A stretch of DNA of 62,863 bases from assembly GCA_902801155.1 (NCBI GenBank), contig CADCHG010000020.1, forward strand, positions 1 to 62,863, in the 5' to 3' direction. This document shows positions 18,949 through 28,587 of this stretch, piece by piece. Every line of letters starts with the position of its first letter. Position 1 is the first letter of the stretch. Made by a program: the position numbers and the translations under genes. Under the pieces are notes generated by a model, which made no database searches, had not been told where the DNA came from, and saw nothing but the letters and a program-made list of their open reading frames with translations. Source of the stretch: an uncultured Prevotellaceae bacterium (GTDB taxonomy: Bacteria > Bacteroidota > Bacteroidia > Bacteroidales > Bacteroidaceae).

Positions 18949-19177
18949 TTAACGTCAGTTCGACGAATTCAAAATTCTTTAATAAACGCAACTTTGTTGC
19001 TTGATCTTACAGAAAATTATTCACGATGGCCAAAAAATTTAACCCAGAAAATTTTAATTTTCTGGTAATTTTCTAAAAATTTTTGTTCCGTCAATAGCAG
19101 CTTGCTGCTAAAACAACATAGTTTTAATTATTCGCTGAAGCTCATCAAGCTGAAGCAAGTCGTCGAACTCACGTTAA
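18949..19177. repeat. MITE-like element, copy 2 (229 bp, TIRs at both ends)
   Basis: The left end TTAACGTCAGTTCGACGA (18949-18966) and right end TCGTCGAACTCACGTTAA (19160-19177) are inverted repeats with one mismatch. The interior is AT-rich, with hairpins such as GCAGCTTGCTGC and CAGAAAATTTTAATTTTCTG and no coding frame. It ends 1 bp from the GH127/GH146 stop codon, at the border between island 1 and the PUL. No transposase is seen in the window. Confidence 0.65.
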
Positions 19178-19178
19178 T

Positions 19179-21596
19179 TTACTTCACAAGTCGTACCTCG
19201 TAGAGTTCGCCTACCTGACGGTGTGGCTTGGCAACGAACTTTACTCGTACCTGCTTCTTGCCTTCAAGGGCAGATGCAGGAATCTTGTATGTCTCGTACT
19301 TCCATTGTGAAGAACGCCATTTCTTTGAGTTGTTGATGCTCTGAACGAGAACGTCATCTACATAGAGGTCGTACTCGCAGGTGCGCCATTCATCCTGTCC
19401 CCAATAGCGTATGCGGAGGCTGAGGTCTTTCTCGCCCTTTGTCTGCATGAGGTATGAGAAGTAATGGCCGTTGCGGGCATCGCGGAAAGGAACATCGTTG
19501 GTAACGCCCTTGTTTGACTCGTCAGTCTCCATGAAGTGGTCGCTTTCTGGCTGCTGTTCTCCTGGCTGTACCTTATCCACGGTACGTGCATCGAGAGCCT
19601 GACGCTCAGCCTCTTCCTTGGCAAGACGGTCCATATAGTCCTTATAGTCGTTCTCGCTGAGTGCGAGCCAGTAGAGCATATAACGTGAGTCGTGAATCTC
19701 GAAGAATGGCTGAAGCTCACCCTCAATCTTGTTCTCCATACGGCAGTTGAGCTTGAAGTGGAGAGGCTTGCCCTCAATAGGTGTGAGGTTCTTGGCGATG
19801 TCGTCAACCTCCTTTGCTATGAGATAAGGAGCCTTGTCGATAGGGAGTTTCTTGCCAGATGCCATCTGACCGAAACGGCTGTCATCAGCCTTGAGATGGG
19901 CAAGGTCCTCTGTGCCTGTCTTCATGCCGAGGGTGATAGGACCGTGGAGAATGGCAACATACTGCGGTACGTTAGGCATATATTCCACGCTGTTGTGCAT
20001 AGGGAATGAGATTTCAACAACATCACCCTTCTTCCACTTGCGGTCGAGAGTTACGTACTTGGCAACAGAAGACTTGTCGGTTGCTACAACCTTACCATTG
20101 ACCTTGACTGAGAAATCATTACACCATGCTGGCTTGCGGAGTTTCATAACAAAATCGCCAGCTCCCTTAGTGAGGGTAATCTTACTTGTCTCACCGTAAG
20201 GGAAAGCGGTCTCCTGACGAAGTTCTATGTTCTGTGCCTTCCAGTTAAGCTCGGAAGCAGCATAGAGGTTTACAAAGAGGGTAGTAGGGGTTGAAACATT
20301 CGGGTCAGAATGGGTGTAGATGAACTCGCCGTACTTGCCGTGGTTCTCCATACCAGTACCTACGCAGCACCACATAGCCTCGTTAGGCACGGAGTAGTTG
20401 CGGTAGTGGCGTGGGCGTGCAGAGGTGAAATATACATATCCGCCATGCTCAGGATGCTGGGTAGAGAGGATATGGTTGAAGGTGGCACGCTCGATGAAAT
20501 CGGCATATTCTGCATTTTCAGGATCCATGCGGTGGAGGTCTTCGGTGAGCTTGAGCATGTTGTTTGTGTTACATGACTCAAGTCCGTCGATATCCTGTGT
20601 GAAGTCAATACATGCCTCCTTGCTTGGGAAGTGCTCACGACGGCTGTTTCCGCCTACAGAGAGGCTGCGGTTATGAGTTACCTCTTCCCAGAAGAAACGG
20701 CTTGCCTCGAGGTAGTTCTTGTCACCAGAAAGCTCAGCTATACGTGCGAAACCTACAATCTTAGGCACCTGAGTATTGGCATGCTTATTGTCGAGGAATA
20801 AGGCGTTGTGGTCCTTCATTGGGGTGAGAATCCACTTATGAGAGAAACGGCGTGCGCAGTCAAGGTACTTCTTATCACCAGTAATGGCGTATGCATCGGC
20901 AATAACCTCGTTGATACCGCCATGCTCCATTCCAAGCATGCTTTCCATCTGTTGGTCGGAGAGCTTGGATGTGATGTCGATAGCCCAGTCGCAGAAGCCG
21001 AGGAAGAGTTGTTTTGCATCTTCGTTGCCGCAGTAGAGCCATGCGTCGCGCAAACCGGCATACATCTTATGGATATTGTAGAGAGGAACCCATGTGGCGT
21101 TGAAAGTACGGAAATCACCTTCCTTGAATGTTGACCATATCTTATCGCTGTTAGGCACACCGCCAACATATCCCTTGCCCCATGCAGGATGGTTCTGGGC
21201 ACAGGCAGCAGCACACTCCTTCAGCTCCTTTATCATATACAGCATTCGCTCTTCGCACTTCTTGTCGCCTGTAGCGGCATTGAAGGCAAGGGCTGTGAGA
21301 TAGTGACCGCCAATGTGACCGTCAAGACCGTCCCAGTTAGGGAATCCCTTTGCCTTTTCAGGAAGACCAGCCTCCTTGCGGTAAGGAGCCAGGATACGGT
21401 CAACATCATACTGAAGGAGCACGTTGACGTTAAGGTCGCGAGCATGCTTCAGAGGACCGTCGAGAAGGGTGACGTCGCCAAGAGGGAAGGCGTCAGGGTA
21501 GAGGGCGGTCTGGGCGTAGGAGGGGCAGCCTAACCAAGCCTTCCCAAAGGGAAGGATGTTTGATAGTATAGCTAATAAAAATATTTTCTTAAGCAT
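19179..21596 (-). CDS. GH127/GH146-type (DUF1680) beta-L-arabinofuranosidase
   Basis: 805 aa; signal peptide about 1-29 of the repeat-encoded type (NILPFGKAWLGC). The start FPLGDVTLLDGPLKHARDLN and the (alpha/alpha)6 barrel motifs LDGHIGGHYLTALAFN, GLESCNTNNMLKLTEDLHR and AMWCCVGTGMENHGKYGEF are classical DUF1680. The Cys residues in ESC and WCC match the zinc-binding and nucleophilic cysteines of this superfamily. The FTSARPRHYRNYS context resembles GH146 (BT0349-like) at least as well as GH127. It removes beta-linked L-arabinofuranose, here probably from arabinoxylan side chains. It is the last gene of the leftward operon. Confidence 0.88.
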   Translation of the reverse strand: MLKKIFLLAILSNILPFGKAWLGCPSYAQTALYPDAFPLGDVTLLDGPLKHARDLNVNVLLQYDVDRILAPYRKEAGLPEKAKGFPNWDGLDGHIGGHYLTALAFNAATGDKKCEERMLYMIKELKECAAACAQNHPAWGKGYVGGVPNSDKIWSTFKEGDFRTFNATWVPLYNIHKMYAGLRDAWLYCGNEDAKQLFLGFCDWAIDITSKLSDQQMESMLGMEHGGINEVIADAYAITGDKKYLDCARRFSHKWILTPMKDHNALFLDNKHANTQVPKIVGFARIAELSGDKNYLEASRFFWEEVTHNRSLSVGGNSRREHFPSKEACIDFTQDIDGLESCNTNNMLKLTEDLHRMDPENAEYADFIERATFNHILSTQHPEHGGYVYFTSARPRHYRNYSVPNEAMWCCVGTGMENHGKYGEFIYTHSDPNVSTPTTLFVNLYAASELNWKAQNIELRQETAFPYGETSKITLTKGAGDFVMKLRKPAWCNDFSVKVNGKVVATDKSSVAKYVTLDRKWKKGDVVEISFPMHNSVEYMPNVPQYVAILHGPITLGMKTGTEDLAHLKADDSRFGQMASGKKLPIDKAPYLIAKEVDDIAKNLTPIEGKPLHFKLNCRMENKIEGELQPFFEIHDSRYMLYWLALSENDYKDYMDRLAKEEAERQALDARTVDKVQPGEQQPESDHFMETDESNKGVTNDVPFRDARNGHYFSYLMQTKGEKDLSLRIRYWGQDEWRTCEYDLYVDDVLVQSINNSKKWRSSQWKYETYKIPASALEGKKQVRVKFVAKPHRQVGELYEVRLVK

Positions 21597-21634
21597 AGTG
21601 TTATTATAATTTTCAATTTATCATTTATAATGTA

Positions 21635-21752
21635 TTGATAGCGATAAAAGGTATCTACTCCCCCTGTGGGGGTAAGGGGGCAGCTCCCTCCCTACGGTGG
21701 GAAGTCGAAGATTGAGTATCTTCGAGTATGTGCAAAGCGGGGGGAGAGGCCG
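21635..21752. repeat. GC-rich intergenic palindromic element, copy 1
   Basis: It starts TAGCGATAAAAGGTATCTAC, then CCCCCTGTGGGGG, CTCCCTCCCTACGG, an inner GAAGAT...ATCTTC stem and a GGGGGGAGAGGCCGC end. It fills the gap between two operon genes and ends exactly at the stop codon of the upstream GH31 gene. Related copies lie at 39370-39487 and 40928-41047, with a shorter cousin near 37222-37280. Confidence 0.7.
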
Positions 21753-24161
21753 CTAGATGGTTACGGTCTTCTTCTTCCCATCATATACCACCTTCTTCTC
21801 TCCTCCTGGAGTCTTTACGATGAAAGTACGGGTGGTGAGCATTCCATCGAATGAACCTTGACGCTGACCGATAGTGAGGGTCTTGGATTTATCGTTCCAT
21901 GTCATCTTGATGGTAGAGTAGGCACCATTCTCGTAGTTGAGATTGTCGCCCTCGTCCTCGTAGAGAGTGAACTCGCCGTTGGCTCCAGGGTAGATGAGAA
22001 GCTCAAGATTATCCCATTTCTTCTCTGAAGTGTATTGCACATCAGGACCTTGTGGAAGGATTGTGCCAGCCTTGATATAGAGAGGAGAATGAGCAAGAGG
22101 AGCAGAAGCCTTGATGCTCTGTCCGCCTTCGAGAAGGGTGTTTGTCCAGTAGTCGTACCACTTGGCACCTGCTGGCAGATAAACCTCAAACTGACGCTCA
22201 GCCTTCCAGTCAGGAACGAGATAGCCGTTCTTCTTCTCAAGCTGCACGTTATTATCCCAACCTGTCATGGCATCTGTCTCAACTTTCTTCTCAGGAGTAT
22301 ATAGAGGATCGATGACAGGACAAACAAGGATGTTTCTGCCGAACATATACTCGCGGTTATTGGTCCATGTTTTCTTGTCGGCCTTGAAGTCCATGAAGAG
22401 GGCACGCATGAATGAATCGTCGTTCTTTGACACCTGCCATGACTGACTGTATATATATGGAAGGAACTTGTAACGGAGCTTAACGGCATCAACAAGGGCA
22501 TCATATACAGGTTCGCCCTGCTTGCCGAAGTAATAGAGCTCACGATACACCTCTGTTCCGTGGCTGCGCATCATCGGACAGAAAGCACCGAACTGCATCC
22601 AGCGCACGTAGAGCTCCTGATACTGAGGATTGCGAACACCGCTGTTTCTGCCTTGGGTGTTATAGCTTCCTGCGAAGAAACCGCCAATATCGGTATTAAC
22701 CTGTGGGTTGGCTGTGAGGGTATAGTTGAGACAGATAGGAATCTGTTTGCGGAAACTATCCCATGAAGAGTTGATATCACCGCTCCATGTATTCGCACCA
22801 GTACGCTGCTGACCTGCAAAGTAAGAGCGTGTGAGGATGAACGGGCGCTTCTTCTTTGAAGGATCCATATTCTTCTCAGCCTCACGCTGATGGTCATATA
22901 CTCCGTTCACGCACATGAATGGGAAGATATTGCGTACAGAGCGGTATGTGCCCATAGAGCATTTCTGGTCGAGCTGAGAATCCTTGAAATCCATCTGGTC
23001 AGGGTCGGTAGAATCCATCCACCATGCGTCGATACCCATCTTGTGAAGGTTGCTGAGGTATTTCCAATAGATGTCGCGAGCCTCTGAAGAATAGCAGTCA
23101 TATACTCGAACTCCTGATGGGTAGTCCTTGCGAGGAGGCCAGAAACTGAGTCCGCTTTGAGGCCATGTCTCGAAGTCGAAGAGCAGATTCTTAGATTTCA
23201 GTTCCTTGAAAGCCTTTGTCTCAGGACCGAAACTTGACCAGATAGAGATGCTCATGTGGGCATTCTTTTCGTGAACCTCGTTGATAAGGTCCTGAGCGCG
23301 TCCGAAGTCCTCGTTGAGGAACTCCATGGCATTCCATGTATAGTTACTGCCCCAGTACTGCCAGTCCTGAATGATACCATCGAACGGAATACCAAGTTCG
23401 CGGTACTTGCGCACCACTCCTATAGTCTCGTCCTGAGTCTTGTAACGCTCACGGCTCTGGTGGAAACCGTATGTCCAGAGAGGAAGCATAGGAGCCTTGC
23501 CTGTGAGGTGGCGCATCTCCTTGATAACGCCATCGGCATCCTTGCCATACATGAAGTAGTAGTCAGATTTCTTTCCTACCTCACTCTCAAGAACAACCTC
23601 TCCAGCTTCGCCCTGCTTTGGAGTAGCGAGGTGGGTAGGAGAGTAATTATCCCAGTAGATTCCGTAGCCCTTAATGCTTTGGTAGAAATGAGCGAAGTCC
23701 TCAAGATTGCTCTGCTCCATACGGCGGTTCTCGTCGCGCTGACTCATCTTGCCGTTCTGGAGAAGACCAACACCATATATTTCCTCATCCTTGTCGAGCG
23801 AGAAAGTCTGCTTTACCTTGAAGGCATCAGCATTAGGCCCAGAAGTGATAGGCGTAAACTTTGATTCGCCCTCAGTCATGAGCGTTTTGCCCTTGGCATC
23901 AGCAAACGATACCTTGCCATCCTTTACCGTGACGGTAAGGGCAGACGACTTGTAGATAGTGGCATTGCCGACTGTTTTCTTCGTCACCTTTACCTTTTCA
24001 GGGGTAGAGATGACGACAAGTGATTTCTGGTCGGCAGTATTTCCATTGTCTCTGAGCACTCGCACGGTTTGTGGAGTGAAGAATTCAATGGTCTGAGCCG
24101 ACATAAGCGCTGACAAAGGCAGCGCAAAGAGTACGGTTGTCGTTAATAGGCATCTTTTCAT
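21753..24161 (-). CDS. GH31 alpha-glycosidase, probable alpha-xylosidase
   Basis: 802 aa with a signal peptide (about 1-22, SALMSAQ). It has the GH31 N-terminal beta-sandwich, the IIQDWQYWG strand, and the nucleophile motif WWMDSTDPD (D383). The acid/base region is WSGDINSSWDSF. A proximal C-terminal domain and a distal region (YEDEGDNLNYENGAYSTIKM) complete a full-length enzyme. GH31 enzymes cleave alpha-glucosides or alpha-xylosides. In a glucuronoarabinoxylan PUL, removal of alpha-xylose decorations is the best guess; substrate residues cannot be judged reliably by eye. Confidence 0.87.
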   Translation of the reverse strand: MKRCLLTTTVLFALPLSALMSAQTIEFFTPQTVRVLRDNGNTADQKSLVVISTPEKVKVTKKTVGNATIYKSSALTVTVKDGKVSFADAKGKTLMTEGESKFTPITSGPNADAFKVKQTFSLDKDEEIYGVGLLQNGKMSQRDENRRMEQSNLEDFAHFYQSIKGYGIYWDNYSPTHLATPKQGEAGEVVLESEVGKKSDYYFMYGKDADGVIKEMRHLTGKAPMLPLWTYGFHQSRERYKTQDETIGVVRKYRELGIPFDGIIQDWQYWGSNYTWNAMEFLNEDFGRAQDLINEVHEKNAHMSISIWSSFGPETKAFKELKSKNLLFDFETWPQSGLSFWPPRKDYPSGVRVYDCYSSEARDIYWKYLSNLHKMGIDAWWMDSTDPDQMDFKDSQLDQKCSMGTYRSVRNIFPFMCVNGVYDHQREAEKNMDPSKKKRPFILTRSYFAGQQRTGANTWSGDINSSWDSFRKQIPICLNYTLTANPQVNTDIGGFFAGSYNTQGRNSGVRNPQYQELYVRWMQFGAFCPMMRSHGTEVYRELYYFGKQGEPVYDALVDAVKLRYKFLPYIYSQSWQVSKNDDSFMRALFMDFKADKKTWTNNREYMFGRNILVCPVIDPLYTPEKKVETDAMTGWDNNVQLEKKNGYLVPDWKAERQFEVYLPAGAKWYDYWTNTLLEGGQSIKASAPLAHSPLYIKAGTILPQGPDVQYTSEKKWDNLELLIYPGANGEFTLYEDEGDNLNYENGAYSTIKMTWNDKSKTLTIGQRQGSFDGMLTTRTFIVKTPGGEKKVVYDGKKKTVTI

Positions 24162-24180
24162 AATTTTAATAATTAATCAG

Positions 24181-24274
24181 TTAAAGTTTTATGGTTGTTT
24201 TTTGTCCTTTATATGTTACTGTCTTTTCCCCCTTCGGAGTTTTGACAATGAACGTGCGAGTATTGAGCATTCCG
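24181..24274 (-). pseudogene. Out-of-frame C-terminal remnant of the upstream GH31
   Basis: This segment reads, in the frame opened just upstream, as the last 30-odd residues of a GH31 C-terminal domain (GSFDGMLNTRTFIVKTP onward, stop TAA at 24181-24183). It is separated from the expressed frame by the deletion near 24285-24290. Confidence 0.7.
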
Positions 24275-26527
24275 TCAAATGAACCTTGACGCTGAGGCAC
24301 CTTTCTCATAGTTGTAGTTATCGCCCTCATCCTCATAGATAGAGAACTCACAATCTGCACCTGGATAGATATTGATAGTGATAGGTTTTCCTATCTGTGC
24401 AGCGGTGTATTCTGCTACCTCAGTAGTAGGAATGATAGAACCAGCCTTTACATAGAGTGGCAAGGTTGATATTTCAGACTTGCATTCAATCCACTTACCA
24501 CCTTCTTCCGTCTTGCCAGTCCAATAGTCAATCCATTGTGCGCCCTTTGGAAGATATACCTTGCGTGTAGCAGATTCCTTGATAGGCTGCGTTACAGGAC
24601 ATACGAGGAAATCGCCAAACATATACTCATCTTTCATGTCGAGCACATTGTCGTCTTCAGGGAAATCGAAGGCAAGGAGGCGAGCCATTGTGTAAGAGCC
24701 TTTTGACTGCATAGCTGCGAGGCTATATAGGTAAGGTATATGCTCATAGCGAAGGTTTATCATCTTCAGGATAGCATCATAATACTGAGTGCCAGGCTCA
24801 CCGAATCGCCATATCTCGCGTGGAGTATCACTTCCGTGGCTACGGAGCATTGGAAGGAATGTGCCCCATTGGAACATACGCACATAGTATTCCCTGTAGT
24901 TCTCATCCTTAACACCTTCAGGGAACTCACCCTTGTAGAACCATCTGCGTCCGTCGCCTCTTGTGAAGAAAGAACCAACATCGACAGTCCAGTATGGGTT
25001 TCCTGTTGCCATATAGTTGAGACCAGAAGGAATCTGCTGACGGAACGACTTCCATGAAGCGTGGGTATCACCATTCCATACCACCGTGCCGTATCTCTGC
25101 TGACCAGCGTATGTAGAACGGGTGAGGTTTACCACACGTTTTGTATTGTTAGGTTCTGCACGCTGATTCTCGTAGATACCCATAGAGTGATATAGAGAGT
25201 ACAGACTGCTACGCTCTACTCCAAGAGCCTCGCTGAGCACATCCTTATTCAACTGCCAGCGGTATTCCTGATCATCCCATCCGTAGGGTTTGTTCTCATC
25301 CTTCAGGGAATGTGAAGGAATGCGGTTCCAGTCGCCATCGAGAGGTTCACTTGAGTCGCACCACCAAGCATCAAAGCCCTGAGAATAGAACTCATTCTTG
25401 GCATAAGACCAGTAGTGTTTACGAGCTTCTGGATTGAACACATCATATACATCGTGCTCAAGCATCATACCGCGATTCTTGAAGTCTTCAGCCTCCGGGC
25501 ACCACTGAGGGTTTGGCCAGATGCTAACCATGAGTTTCGCATTGAGAGAGTGAACAGAGTCGGCAAGAGCCTTTGGAGATGGGTAGTACTTAGGATTCAT
25601 CTTCATATATCCCCAGCCCTCTGGCCAGTAGTTCCAGTCCTGTACTATCATGTCGATAGGCACATGACGACGGCGGTACTCCTTCAATGTGTTTATAATA
25701 TCGTCAGAAGAGACATAACGCTCCTTTGACTGAGTATATCCAAATAAATAACGAGGCATTAGTGATACTTCGCCTGTGAGATAGCGATAGCCTGCCACTA
25801 CATCATCAAGACGAGCACCTTTGATGAAGTAATAGTCGAGTGTCTTTGCACCCTCAAGTTGCATAGTGGTGATGCTACCATCATTCTTGAACTTCATGGC
25901 ACAGCCAGCATCAAACAACAGGCCATAGCCATTAGTAGAGCATAGCATAGGCAGCATGGCCTTTAGGTTGTGCTGAGTAAGATAGAGTGTCTTACCCACA
26001 AGGTTGAGATAGTCCTCCATGTGAGAGCCGAGACCATAGAGAGCCTTCTCGTTTTGAGAAGAGAATGACACATAGTAGCGTGTGCTTCTGCCAATAGTGT
26101 CTCGACGGATGATATCCTTCACCGTCACTTTGCCGTTAGCAGTTTCCTCTACATGAGCAGATTTCTCGTCGTAGATAATCTTCTCCTGTACAGAAGGTTC
26201 TGCTTTTAGCGAATTTGGTATTTGATTAAGGATTATATTTTTATCCTTATCCTCAAAAATGATTCCGTTATTTGTCTTTGAATATTTTACGGTTAGTTCT
26301 GAACTTCGGAAAATGATTTCGTCGCCATTTTCCGTCTTTTCTACTTTTACACTCTGGTTAGTATAAACGCATGCCCCTGTGTTGTTTTCCTGTAATGAAC
26401 CGTCATTACTCCACTGAACACGTACAATAGAAGGGGTGATAAAGTTTATTCTTAGTACTGGATCAGCAAAAACTGCCAATCCAATACCAAGAAAAACAGA
26501 TAATATAATGGTCTTTAAAATACGCAT
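24275..26527 (-). CDS. GH31 alpha-glycosidase, C-terminus lost by a frameshifting deletion
   Basis: 750 aa; signal peptide about 1-21 (GLAVFAD). The nucleophile motif is WWCDSSEP (D391), and IVQDWNYWPEGWG lies in the barrel, so the catalytic core looks intact. The protein ends abruptly after NYNYEKGA with SASRFI. In another frame the DNA continues with QRQGSFDGMLNTRTFIVKTP, then KGEKTVTYKGQKTTIKL, to a stop at 24181, matching the C-terminus of the neighbouring GH31. About 19 codons plus a frame-changing base count are missing, so the last strands of the distal domain are lost. The N-terminal region differs from the first GH31, so the two probably differ in specificity (xylosidase, glucosidase or galactosidase). 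Confidence 0.82.
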   Translation of the reverse strand: MRILKTIILSVFLGIGLAVFADPVLRINFITPSIVRVQWSNDGSLQENNTGACVYTNQSVKVEKTENGDEIIFRSSELTVKYSKTNNGIIFEDKDKNIILNQIPNSLKAEPSVQEKIIYDEKSAHVEETANGKVTVKDIIRRDTIGRSTRYYVSFSSQNEKALYGLGSHMEDYLNLVGKTLYLTQHNLKAMLPMLCSTNGYGLLFDAGCAMKFKNDGSITTMQLEGAKTLDYYFIKGARLDDVVAGYRYLTGEVSLMPRYLFGYTQSKERYVSSDDIINTLKEYRRRHVPIDMIVQDWNYWPEGWGYMKMNPKYYPSPKALADSVHSLNAKLMVSIWPNPQWCPEAEDFKNRGMMLEHDVYDVFNPEARKHYWSYAKNEFYSQGFDAWWCDSSEPLDGDWNRIPSHSLKDENKPYGWDDQEYRWQLNKDVLSEALGVERSSLYSLYHSMGIYENQRAEPNNTKRVVNLTRSTYAGQQRYGTVVWNGDTHASWKSFRQQIPSGLNYMATGNPYWTVDVGSFFTRGDGRRWFYKGEFPEGVKDENYREYYVRMFQWGTFLPMLRSHGSDTPREIWRFGEPGTQYYDAILKMINLRYEHIPYLYSLAAMQSKGSYTMARLLAFDFPEDDNVLDMKDEYMFGDFLVCPVTQPIKESATRKVYLPKGAQWIDYWTGKTEEGGKWIECKSEISTLPLYVKAGSIIPTTEVAEYTAAQIGKPITINIYPGADCEFSIYEDEGDNYNYEKGASASRFI

Positions 26528-26534
26528 TATTGCA

Positions 26535-28568
26535 TTAGTTTATGAGGAAAATCTTATTTACACCTTTGTAGGTACAGGTGATGGTTGCACGACCGTCATT
26601 GATCTTACCTATCTTTACCTGTACTGAAGGATCAGAAGCCTTGACCTCAAGCTTTGAGGTATCAGTCAGTTTTCCATAAACCTGATAGCGGTTGCACTCC
26701 ATATAGGCGTTTGTCTGAGAAGTGAAGATTGGACTTTCAGGAACAATAAGCTTAACGCCATCAGCATAGATATCAACTGTAGGAACTACAGGGATATTAC
26801 AATCAAGCCCTGGCTTTGAGAAGCCCATACCTCTCATGTCGAAGAGACCGAAAGGACGGTTGTTATTCGGACGCTGGAAAGGACGTTGTGCAGGAGCCTG
26901 AACCTCAGGACCTTCTACTACGAAGTAAATAGCATGCTTGCCCTGAAGGCCTTCAACTGCTGGTACTGCTGTTGTGAGTTTGAGAGCCTTATTTCTCTGC
27001 TTGCCGTCAACATTGATAACTGCAATTTCCTTGCCGTTCCATGCAGAGTTTGCATAAGGGCCGTCGAGCATTACATGAATCTTGAATGCCTCGTCTGTGC
27101 GTGGAGTGATGAACAGATTGAGAGTTGTGCCATCGCCAGCCTTTGTGCCGGCAAATGCATTGCATCCTTTAGTGTTTTGGGCAAGACCTCCGAAACCGAA
27201 GTACTTAAAGCCGATAATACCACCGTTTTTGATGCCCTGAAGCTCCATCTCGTTCTTCCACATATCATGGTTATCCTGCATCCAGTTCTGGTCGCTCATA
27301 TAGCAAGCGATACCTGCTGAATAGTAGTTGTATGGGTTGAGGCCGAAGATTTGGAAACCCTCACTTGTTACCTCAGCACCTGTATATTCATTGCCGTTGG
27401 ATGCCTTAGCTGTCCATTCGTTGTTTGGTGCGTATGGGTCATATCCTGTGATACGGACCTTACCGCCTTGAGCAACAGACTTCTTGTCCCACTCAATCTT
27501 TACAGGAGCTACCATTGCCTGACGAGCATTGCCGAAACCGCGTGGTGGACGATGATAGAACACATACCACTGACCGTTGATCTGCTGGAGAGAGCCGTGA
27601 GTGTTGTGAGCAGAGTTTGTTGTGGTGAGTGCAGAACCGTCAGCATTGATTTCAACACCACGAGAATCAACAAGCACACCACCTGAACGCCAAGGACCGA
27701 GTGGAGAGTCACCATAAGCATAACGGAGGGTTGAGTTGCTTGAACCTAATCCGTAGTCAGGACCACTATGTCCTGAGAATACCATAACATACTTGTTGCC
27801 TACCTGACGGATAGAAGAAGCCTCGAAGAAGTTGAAGTCGCCAGGCTTCTGTCCCTTGTAGAGAGAAGGATACTGTGTTCCTTCCGGATCACGAACCTCG
27901 CCATAGCGGTGGCTTGCAGGGATGAAGTAGTCGTGTATCTCTGTTCCAGGACGAACTGCCCACATATTATCTGGATCAAGCTCAAAGGCAGTAGAGTGCT
28001 GGAAACCATAGAATACATATGCACGATAGCCCTTCTTGAAGTCCTTATCCTTCTTGTTTGTTACAGGCTCAACGAATACAGATGGGTCGAAGTCAATCTT
28101 ACTGCCCTCAACACAAGCTGTACCATCAGCATTAAGGTTTACAGGAGTGAAAGGACCGTTTGGACGGTCACCCTTACAAACCATAGCTGTTCTGCGCCAT
28201 CCGCGAGAATGAGGATATAGCCAGTATGTTTTCTTGCCTGTTTCCTTGTCTGTTGTCTCTACGAGGTCAGGAGCATACATGATATCCCACTGACCATTAA
28301 CATAGTGTGAGAATAAAGGACCCTCGTCACGCCATTGTGAGAGGTCTTCAACAGGAGCAGACCACATACGGATATCAAGTCCGCAGTACTTGTCATAGCT
28401 TGTATCATGTGAACCTATGATATAGGCACGCAACTTTCCTGGGTTATCAGGATCCTCGAATACACGTGGCTCACCATCTGGGAGATGTTCCCAGAGTGGG
28501 AGGTAAGGGTTCTGCGCATTTGCAGTCATAGAAACTGCCGCGAGAAGCGAGAGAAATGTTTTTTTCAT
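26535..28568 (-). CDS. GH43-like secreted glycosidase with C-terminal accessory module
   Basis: 677 aa; signal peptide about 1-18 (TANAQ). The five-bladed propeller starts YLPLWEHLPDGEPRVFEDPD, with D39 as probable base. IDFDPSVFVEP supplies the second Asp (about D161) and FFEASSIRQVG the catalytic Glu (about 250). This is a divergent GH43 subfamily. From about residue 400 a beta-sandwich with Ala/Gly-rich strands is likely carbohydrate-binding, and a stretch with QRPFQRPNNNRPFG looks like a linker. The expected activity is alpha-L-arabinofuranosidase or beta-xylosidase. It is tightly spaced in the operon (7 bp before the GH31 start, 19 bp after the esterase stop). Confidence 0.8.
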   Translation of the reverse strand: MKKTFLSLLAAVSMTANAQNPYLPLWEHLPDGEPRVFEDPDNPGKLRAYIIGSHDTSYDKYCGLDIRMWSAPVEDLSQWRDEGPLFSHYVNGQWDIMYAPDLVETTDKETGKKTYWLYPHSRGWRRTAMVCKGDRPNGPFTPVNLNADGTACVEGSKIDFDPSVFVEPVTNKKDKDFKKGYRAYVFYGFQHSTAFELDPDNMWAVRPGTEIHDYFIPASHRYGEVRDPEGTQYPSLYKGQKPGDFNFFEASSIRQVGNKYVMVFSGHSGPDYGLGSSNSTLRYAYGDSPLGPWRSGGVLVDSRGVEINADGSALTTTNSAHNTHGSLQQINGQWYVFYHRPPRGFGNARQAMVAPVKIEWDKKSVAQGGKVRITGYDPYAPNNEWTAKASNGNEYTGAEVTSEGFQIFGLNPYNYYSAGIACYMSDQNWMQDNHDMWKNEMELQGIKNGGIIGFKYFGFGGLAQNTKGCNAFAGTKAGDGTTLNLFITPRTDEAFKIHVMLDGPYANSAWNGKEIAVINVDGKQRNKALKLTTAVPAVEGLQGKHAIYFVVEGPEVQAPAQRPFQRPNNNRPFGLFDMRGMGFSKPGLDCNIPVVPTVDIYADGVKLIVPESPIFTSQTNAYMECNRYQVYGKLTDTSKLEVKASDPSVQVKIGKINDGRATITCTYKGVNKIFLIN

Positions 28569-28587
28569 AAAAATGTAATATGGTTAA

